From positions 1-33,841 of the forward strand of contig VEPJ01000153.1 of the NCBI GenBank assembly GCA_012026925.1: a DNA stretch of 33,841 nt, written 5' to 3'. Of the stretch, positions 27,654-33,841 are shown piece after piece. Positions within the stretch are counted from its first letter, which is position 1; each line of letters starts with the position of its first letter. This stretch comes from Gammaproteobacteria bacterium (GTDB lineage: Bacteria > Pseudomonadota > Gammaproteobacteria > Steroidobacterales > Steroidobacteraceae). Position numbers and translations under genes: made by a program. The notes under the pieces are model-generated. The model was not told the DNA's origin. It did not search any database and saw only the letters and a list, made by a program, of their open reading frames with translations.

Positions 27654-28732
27654 CGCGCCTCGCCATCGACGTTGCGCTGCATCGCGCAGTCTTCGCGCTG
27701 GAGGCGGCCTTCGAGCTCGGGGATCGTGGCGTGACGACGCTGTCGGGGAAGTCCGGCTCGGGCAAGACGACGCTGCTCAGGTGCATCGCCGGCCTCGAGC
27801 GACCGGACGGCGGACGCATCCGGTGGGGCGACGAAGCCTGGTTCGATGCCTCGCTCCCGATCGACGTGCCGACCCATCGCCGCGGCGTCGGATTCGTCAT
27901 GCAGGACGCGCACCTGTTCCCGCACTTGAGCGTCCGGCAGAACCTCGAGTACGGCGCGAGGCGCGGTGGCGACCGGCCCGGCCCGACCGACCTCGACCGG
28001 ATTGCCGCCGATCTCGGCCTGGCGCGGCTGCTCGACCGCGGCGTCACGAACCTGTCGGGCGGCGAGCGCCAGCGCGTCGCGATCGGGCGCGCGCTGCTCG
28101 GACGGCCGCGGCTGCTGCTCCTGGACGAGCCGGTGTCGGCGCTCGACGTCGTCGCCACCGCGGACGTGCTGGGTGCGCTGGAGCGTGTCCTCGAGTCGCT
28201 GCCGATTCCCTGCCTGTACGTGAGCCACGACCTGCGCGAGGCCGCGCGGCTGGCCGATCGGATGCTGTGGCTCGACGCCGGGCGCATCGCCGCGGACGGG
28301 CCGGTGTGGCAGGTCCTGAGCGATCCGCGCCTGCCGTTCGCCCAGGAAGAGGACGCGGAGAGCGTGGTCGCCGGTCGTGTCGAGGCCGTCGACCCCTCGA
28401 CGGGCCTCGCGCGCGTCGGCTTCGACGGAGGCGATCTCTGGATTGCGGCGGGCGAGGTCGCCGCCGGCAGCAAGGTGCGGGTGCAGATCCGCGCCCGCGA
28501 CGTCAGCCTGGCGCTGCGGCGGCCCGAGGCAATCAGCGTGCTGAACATCCTCGAGGCGCGCGTCCTGGACGTGAGCGAGGCGCGGAACTCGCCGTCACAG
28601 GCGCTGGTCCGTATGCAGGTCGGGGGCACCCTGCTGCTCTCGCGAGTGACCCGGCGATCGGCGGCGGAGCTCGGGCTCGCGCCGGGAGTACTGGTCTGGG
28701 CGCTCGTGAAGAGCGCCGCGATCACCCGCTGA
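27650..28732 (+). CDS. modC: Molybdate ABC transporter ATPase with C-terminal Mop domain
   Basis: This 360-residue ATPase energises molybdate uptake. Walker A is GKSGSGKTT (33-41), the Q-loop is VGFVMQDAHLFPHLSV, the signature is NLSGGERQRVAIGRAL and Walker B is LLLLDEPVSALD, with the switch histidine in YVSHDLREA. The last 65 or so residues (ISVLNILEARVLDVSE to LVWALVKSAAITR) form the Mop/TOBE domain that binds molybdate and distinguishes ModC from other ATPases. The start is GTG 27650, overlapping modB. A bulged hairpin lies immediately after the stop. Confidence 0.95.
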   Translation: MTRLAIDVALHRAVFALEAAFELGDRGVTTLSGKSGSGKTTLLRCIAGLERPDGGRIRWGDEAWFDASLPIDVPTHRRGVGFVMQDAHLFPHLSVRQNLEYGARRGGDRPGPTDLDRIAADLGLARLLDRGVTNLSGGERQRVAIGRALLGRPRLLLLDEPVSALDVVATADVLGALERVLESLPIPCLYVSHDLREAARLADRMLWLDAGRIAADGPVWQVLSDPRLPFAQEEDAESVVAGRVEAVDPSTGLARVGFDGGDLWIAAGEVAAGSKVRVQIRARDVSLALRRPEAISVLNILEARVLDVSEARNSPSQALVRMQVGGTLLLSRVTRRSAAELGLAPGVLVWALVKSAAITR

Positions 28733-28733
28733 C

Positions 28734-28760
28734 TGTCGCGTCGGTGCCGCGACGCGGACA
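28734..28760 (+). terminator. Strong hairpin directly after modC, without T-run
   Basis: TGTC-GCGTCG (28734-28743) pairs with CGACGC-G-GACA (28750-28760) with one bulged base and a 6-nt loop. It starts one base after the modC stop codon. The lack of a T-run means it may pause or protect RNA rather than terminate alone. Confidence 0.4.
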
Positions 28761-28765
28761 GGGCG

Positions 28766-28804
28766 CTGCCACCGAGCCGGTCCGGCGGTATATTTGAAAC
28801 GTTT
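28766..28804 (+). promoter_or_regulatory. Promoter with LacI-like operator on the start site, before the Tat-exported reductase
   Basis: CTGCCA (28766-28771, 4 of 6 to TTGACA) and TATATT (28789-28794, 5 of 6 to TATAAT) are separated by 17 bp. The perfect palindrome AAACGTTT (28797-28804) covers the predicted transcription start. The arrangement is classic for repression by a LacI-family protein. The local regulator at 24247-25284 is a candidate; binding is inferred. Confidence 0.55.
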
Positions 28805-28819
28805 ACGACGGAGCGTCGT
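28805..28819 (+). promoter_or_regulatory. Small hairpin around the ribosome site of the Tat-exported reductase gene
   Basis: ACGACG-GAG-CGTCGT forms a 6-bp stem whose loop contains most of the GGAG ribosome site, two bases before the ATG at 28821. It may limit translation initiation. Confidence 0.35.
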
Positions 28820-28820
28820 C

Positions 28821-29795
28821 ATGCAAGCAAACGAAATCACTCGCCGCGACGTGCTGGTGCAGGCCGGCGCGCTGCTGTCCGGGATCGCGCTCGGCGGCGT
28901 CGGCACGGCTGGTGCGGCGGCGACCTCGAAGGGTGCCGCATCGGCTCCGGCAGCCGCGGCGGGCCGCATCACGATCGGCAAGGACCTGACGGTGAATCGC
29001 CTCGGCTTTGGCGCGATGCGCATCACCGGGGCCGGCATCTGGGGCGACCCGCCGGACATCGACGAAGCGAAGCGTGTGCTGCGCCGTGCCGTCGAGATCG
29101 GCGTGAACTTCATCGACACCGCGGACTCCTACGGGCCCGAAGTCAGCGAGCGCCTCATCGCCGAGGCGTTGTACCCGTATCCCAAGGGCCTCGTGATCGC
29201 GACCAAGGGCGGCATCGTCCGGCCCGGCCCGGACAAGTGGGTGCGCGACGGTCGTCCCGAGCACCTGCGCGAGGCCTGCGAGGCGAGCCTGAGGCGACTG
29301 CGCGTCGAGCGCATCGACCTTTACCAGCTGCACGCGATCGACTCTGCCGTGCCGCTCGAGGATTCGCTCGGCGAGATCGCGAAGCTGCAGAAGGAAGGCA
29401 AGATCCGCCACGTCGGGGTCTCGAATTTCGACGTCGACGAGCTCGCGCGGGGGCGCAAGGTCGTAGAGATCGTGTCGGTGCAGAACCGCTACAACGTCTC
29501 GGATCGATCCTCGGACCCCGTACTCGCCGCGTGCGAGCGTGACGGGCTCGCCTTCATTCCCTGGTCGCCGCTGTCACAGAGCCCGCGCGACTCGCACGCC
29601 GGTTCGCGCGCCGCGCTCGAGCAGTGGGCGGCCGGCCACAAGGTGTCGTTCCCGCAGGCCGCGATCGCGTGGCTGCTCGCGCGCTCGCCGGCCATGTTGC
29701 CCATCCCGGGCACGTCGAAGGTCGAGCATCTCGAGGAGAACGTCGCGGCGGCGGCGCTGAAGATCACGCCCGAGGAAATGCGGGCGATCGGCTGA
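28821..29795 (+). CDS. Aldo/keto reductase with Tat signal peptide
   Basis: This 324-residue aldo/keto reductase is probably exported folded to the periplasm by the Tat system. The N-terminus has a twin-arginine motif (ITRRDVLVQ, Arg8-Arg9), a hydrophobic stretch (AGALLSGIALGGVGTAGAAA) and an Ala-rich linker. The reductase domain starts near residue 49 (RITIGKDLTVNRLGFGAMRI). The tetrad is visible: Asp99 and Tyr104 in FIDTADSYGPE, Lys129 in VIATKGGIV and His171 in LYQLHAIDS. VGVSNFDVDEL, NRYNVSDR and LPIPGTSKVEHLEENVAA are typical of the oxidoreductase YdbC/AKR11-like group. ATG 28821 is preferred over a TTG at 28794, which lies in the -10 box. Export of an NADPH-type enzyme is unusual, since the cofactor must be loaded before export. 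The substrate is unknown. Confidence 0.88.
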   Translation: MQANEITRRDVLVQAGALLSGIALGGVGTAGAAATSKGAASAPAAAAGRITIGKDLTVNRLGFGAMRITGAGIWGDPPDIDEAKRVLRRAVEIGVNFIDTADSYGPEVSERLIAEALYPYPKGLVIATKGGIVRPGPDKWVRDGRPEHLREACEASLRRLRVERIDLYQLHAIDSAVPLEDSLGEIAKLQKEGKIRHVGVSNFDVDELARGRKVVEIVSVQNRYNVSDRSSDPVLAACERDGLAFIPWSPLSQSPRDSHAGSRAALEQWAAGHKVSFPQAAIAWLLARSPAMLPIPGTSKVEHLEENVAAAALKITPEEMRAIG

Positions 29796-29816
29796 ACCAC
29801 CCACCCCGGAGCACCC

Positions 29817-29921
29817 ATGAGCCATAACCAGGACCGCAAGAAGGAAACGAAGAAGAAACCTCAGAAGACCAAGGAAGAGAAGCGCGCCGAGAAGCGCGCG
29901 AAGCGCGACGCAAAAGGCTGA
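29817..29921 (+). CDS. Small Lys/Arg-rich protein (34 aa)
   Basis: The reading frame encodes MSHNQDRKKETKKKPQKTKE followed by EKRAEKRAKRDAKG. It has GGAG 5 bp upstream and ends in TGA. About half of the residues are charged, mostly Lys and Arg, with no hydrophobic core. It is likely disordered or helical and may bind nucleic acid. Short proteins of this type, with a similar start, occur in Gammaproteobacteria to my knowledge, but no function is established. It follows the reductase gene by 21 bp and may share its transcript. Its stop codon directly abuts the stop of convergent ygiQ (TGATCA at 29919-29924). Confidence 0.7.
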   Translation: MSHNQDRKKETKKKPQKTKEEKRAEKRAKRDAKG

Positions 29922-32237
<2,316 letters not shown>

Positions 32238-32334
32238 GGGGCGGAGAGTTTAGTCCAGTGACCGCGTTCGGCTCGGCGGCAGTGCCGACCTGCTGCGTCG
32301 GACGGATCGCACCGGTAAAGGGCAGGAGAGATTC

Positions 32335-32356
32335 AATAGAAAGAAATAGACAATAG
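32335..32356 (+). promoter_or_regulatory. A-rich repeats upstream of the Xre antitoxin gene (possible promoter/autoregulatory site)
   Basis: AATAG occurs at 32335-32339, 32345-32349 and 32352-32356. The first two copies (AATAGA) are 10 bp apart, on one helix face. This is a short AT-rich island in otherwise GC-rich DNA, 18-39 bp before the antitoxin ATG. GACAAT (32349-32354) could be a -10 box. Antitoxins of this type usually repress their own promoter, so binding here is plausible but not shown. Confidence 0.35.
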
Positions 32357-32373
32357 CGTTTCCTGAGCATACG

Positions 32374-32766
32374 ATGGGTGTTATGGGAATCGAGGCACAC
32401 AGCCGTGCGTCCGAGCCCGAGGCCTCCCTCGTGCTGACCAAGGCGGTCACGCGGGCGGCCGGGTTGCTCGAGCTCACGCAACGCCAGGTCGCCGAGACGC
32501 TCGGGCTGTCCGGGCCCACGGCATCGCGCCTCTTCACCGGCAAGTACAAGCTCTCCCCGGTGCGCGCAAAGGAGTGGGAGCTCGCGGTCCTGTTCGTGCG
32601 CCTGTTTCGCTCGCTCGATGCGCTGTGGGGTCACGAAGAGACCGGTCGTGCCTGGCTCCGCGGCTACAACACAGCGCTCGGCGCCGCGCCGCTCGAGTTG
32701 ATGCGGACCGCGACGGGGCTGGTGCGCGTCGTTGACTACCTGGACCACGCGCGCGGTCGCGTCTGA
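32374..32766 (+). CDS. Xre-type antitoxin with DUF2384 (MbcA/ParS-like) domain
   Basis: This 130-residue antitoxin belongs to a type II Xre/RES system. The N-terminal helix-turn-helix-like part is LLELTQRQVAETLGLSGPTA (residues about 29-48), followed by SRLFTGKYKLSP. The C-terminal toxin-binding domain has the DUF2384 pattern AWLRGYNTALGAAPLELM ending with TATGLVRVVDYLDHARG. ATG 32374 and ATG 32383 are both possible starts; neither has a strong ribosome site. It overlaps the RES toxin gene by 35 bp, implying coupled translation. It should neutralise the toxin and repress its own operon. Confidence 0.88.
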   Translation: MGVMGIEAHSRASEPEASLVLTKAVTRAAGLLELTQRQVAETLGLSGPTASRLFTGKYKLSPVRAKEWELAVLFVRLFRSLDALWGHEETGRAWLRGYNTALGAAPLELMRTATGLVRVVDYLDHARGRV

Positions 32767-33454
32767 GACGCGACCTGCTGCGTTCGACCTTTGGAGAGGG
32801 GTCGAGTCGCAGCACGTCGCTTCGACGATGGCGCTGGTCGACACCGTGGCAGAGCAGGCCGTGCTCGAGAGACTCGTGGAGGCCTCGAAGCCGCCGGTAC
32901 CTCGCGAAGTCGCGCGGCTCGGTCTTCACTGGTTGCTGTTCACCCCGTTCCGGTACCCGCCGCCGCCCGGCGGCTCCCGCTTCCGGGGGCCGAACGATCC
33001 CGGCGTGTTCTACGGCGCTGAGCAACCACGGACCGCGTGCGCCGAGGTCGGGTACTGGCGCTGGCGGCATCTCATGGACACGCCCGGCCTCGAGTCGATG
33101 CCGCCAAGACCGCAAACAGTATTCAGGACGCCGGTCGCCGGTGCCGCGATCGACCTGCGCGTCGCCCCCTTCGAGCGCGACCGCGCGGATTGGACCAGTC
33201 CGTCGGAATACTCGGCCTGCCAGGCGGTCGGTCGCGTCGCCAGGGAAGCCGGCGTGCAGCTGCTCCGTTACCAGTCCGTGCGGGATTCCAGGAAAGGTGG
33301 ATGCGCGGTCGTGCTCGACGCCTCGGCTTTCGCCGCCAAGGCGCCGGTCGAGCAGCAGGGGTGGATCCTGACCGTCACGCGCACGCGCGTGGTGTGGCAG
33401 CGGAGCGACCCGTTGAATCCCGGTGTGCTCGAATTCAGCGCGGCAGGGTGGTGA
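32732..33454 (+). CDS. RES-domain toxin (probable NAD+-degrading)
   Basis: This is a 240-residue toxin of the RES family; characterised members (MbcT and relatives) break down NAD+ to arrest growth. The domain is recognisable from LWRGVESQHVASTMALVDT, WLLFTPFRYPPPPGGSRFRG, GVFYGAEQPRTACAEVGYWR and WTSPSEYSACQAVGRVAREA. Candidate key residues are Arg85, Tyr94, Glu105 and Ser161. The first conserved block begins near residue 20, so the only suitable start in frame is TTG 32732, inside the antitoxin gene; ATG 32828 would remove that block. The overlap with the antitoxin gene is 35 bp. The frame appears intact. Confidence 0.88.
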   Translation: MTTWTTRAVASETRPAAFDLWRGVESQHVASTMALVDTVAEQAVLERLVEASKPPVPREVARLGLHWLLFTPFRYPPPPGGSRFRGPNDPGVFYGAEQPRTACAEVGYWRWRHLMDTPGLESMPPRPQTVFRTPVAGAAIDLRVAPFERDRADWTSPSEYSACQAVGRVAREAGVQLLRYQSVRDSRKGGCAVVLDASAFAAKAPVEQQGWILTVTRTRVVWQRSDPLNPGVLEFSAAGW

Positions 33455-33627
33455 GAAGAAGAGAACGGGGACCTGGTCTCTCGGTACCGATCCGCTGCTC
33501 GCGAATGTCAGGAGTGATCCGCGCCGCCGATCTGGACGATTCCGGCAGATATTCGCGTCCCCTGGCCGGGCTCCGGCGCATCAGCATCCATCGAACCTTG
33601 ATCGATTGCCTGAAGCGAGGCACCATC
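33455..33627. other. Intergenic region between RES toxin and FitA-like gene
   Basis: This 173-bp spacer holds no supported gene. An 8-bp palindrome CGGTACCG is present at 33481-33488. No convincing promoter or terminator is visible, although the downstream gene probably has its own promoter here. Confidence 0.4.
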
Positions 33628-33841
33628 ATGCAACCAAAACGGTACCGCACGTACCCGATGCCCAATCTCACGCTGAAGAATGTGCCCGTGACGCTGCACA
33701 AGCGGCTGAAGGCGCGTGCGGAGGCGAATCGCCGCAGCCTGAACGGCGAGATCCTTGCGCTGCTCGAAGCACAGCTCGAGGCACCCGCGCTCGATGTGAC
33801 CGCGGAACAGAAGGCGCTTGCGGATTTCGTTGCCACATTGC
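33628..33841 (+). CDS. FitA-like ribbon-helix-helix antitoxin (3' end outside window)
   Basis: This is the start of a small DNA-binding protein of the FitA/Arc type, which normally pairs with a PIN-domain (VapC/FitB) RNase toxin. Visible residues after the second Met read MPNLTLKNVPVTLHKRLKAR, then AEANRRSLNGEILALLEAQL; the beta-strand LTLKNVP and helix pair RSLNGEILALLE are typical. ATG 33628 is chosen because GAGG lies 7 bp upstream; ATG 33658 matches the usual family start and is an alternative. About 71 codons are in the window and the frame is still open at the edge. A toxin gene is expected just beyond. It lies next to the Xre/RES pair. Confidence 0.75.
   Translation, partial: MQPKRYRTYPMPNLTLKNVPVTLHKRLKARAEANRRSLNGEILALLEAQLEAPALDVTAEQKALADFVATL

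Noticed and set aside
28734-28760. A full intrinsic terminator after modC.
   Set aside because: The stem is strong but no T-run follows, so it is listed only as a low-confidence hairpin.
33455-33836. A leftward 133-codon frame opposite the FitA-like gene.
   Set aside because: It is the antisense of the recognisable ribbon-helix-helix gene and lacks a ribosome site and known motifs.

Overview
This window comes from a GC-rich bacterial chromosome and reads as a carbohydrate-utilisation region. The organism is most likely a Gammaproteobacterium near the Xanthomonadales/Lysobacterales. That placement is an inference from three things: a TonB-dependent receptor combined with SLC45-like MFS sugar importers and a LacI-type regulator, a YgiQ radical-SAM protein, and a tiny Lys-rich protein starting MSHNQDRKKETKKK. 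No rRNA, tRNA, CRISPR array, integrase or transposase was seen, and no gap between genes exceeds about 200 bp.

Layout. (1) Positions 1-6037 hold a tight glycogen operon: the 3' end of glgB, a GTG-started aldo/keto reductase, glgX and malQ. glgX is broken by one in-frame amber codon (2443-2445). (2) Positions 6241-9048 encode a large TonB-dependent receptor with a repeat-rich upstream region and a very clear terminator. (3) Positions 9127-15360 hold an MFS sugar importer, divergent from a cytoplasmic DUF1680/GH127-type glycosidase, followed by a leftward pair encoding an exported neopullulanase-like GH13 and an exported esterase. (4) Positions 15516-24242 look like one six-gene operon: an inverting-type GH97 alpha-glucosidase, a secreted GH13 amylase, a complete XylFGH-like ABC importer and a second MFS sugar importer. 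A convergent LacI-family regulator follows. (5) Positions 25368-28732 carry a glycine-zipper envelope protein divergent from modABC (molybdate uptake). (6) Positions 28821-29921 carry a Tat-signal aldo/keto reductase and a 34-residue Lys-rich protein. (7) Positions 29922-32237 are ygiQ, which contains a 110-bp inverted-repeat element within its reading frame. (8) Positions 32374-33841 carry an Xre/RES toxin-antitoxin pair and the start of a FitA-like antitoxin.

Inferred working model: the TonB receptor brings maltodextrins into the periplasm. The exported GH13 and GH97 enzymes cut them to short sugars, and the MFS and XylFGH-type importers take these into the cytoplasm. GlgB, GlgX and MalQ exchange glucosyl units with stored glycogen. 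A LacI-type palindrome lies between the two divergent glycosidase operons, and a second lies on the predicted start of transcription of the Tat-exported reductase.

The points most worth a second look are the glgX stop codon with a nearby loss of a conserved Asn, the palindromic element inside ygiQ, a xylose-type ABC importer inside a starch operon, and the promoter/operator arrangements at 10610-10638 and 28766-28804.
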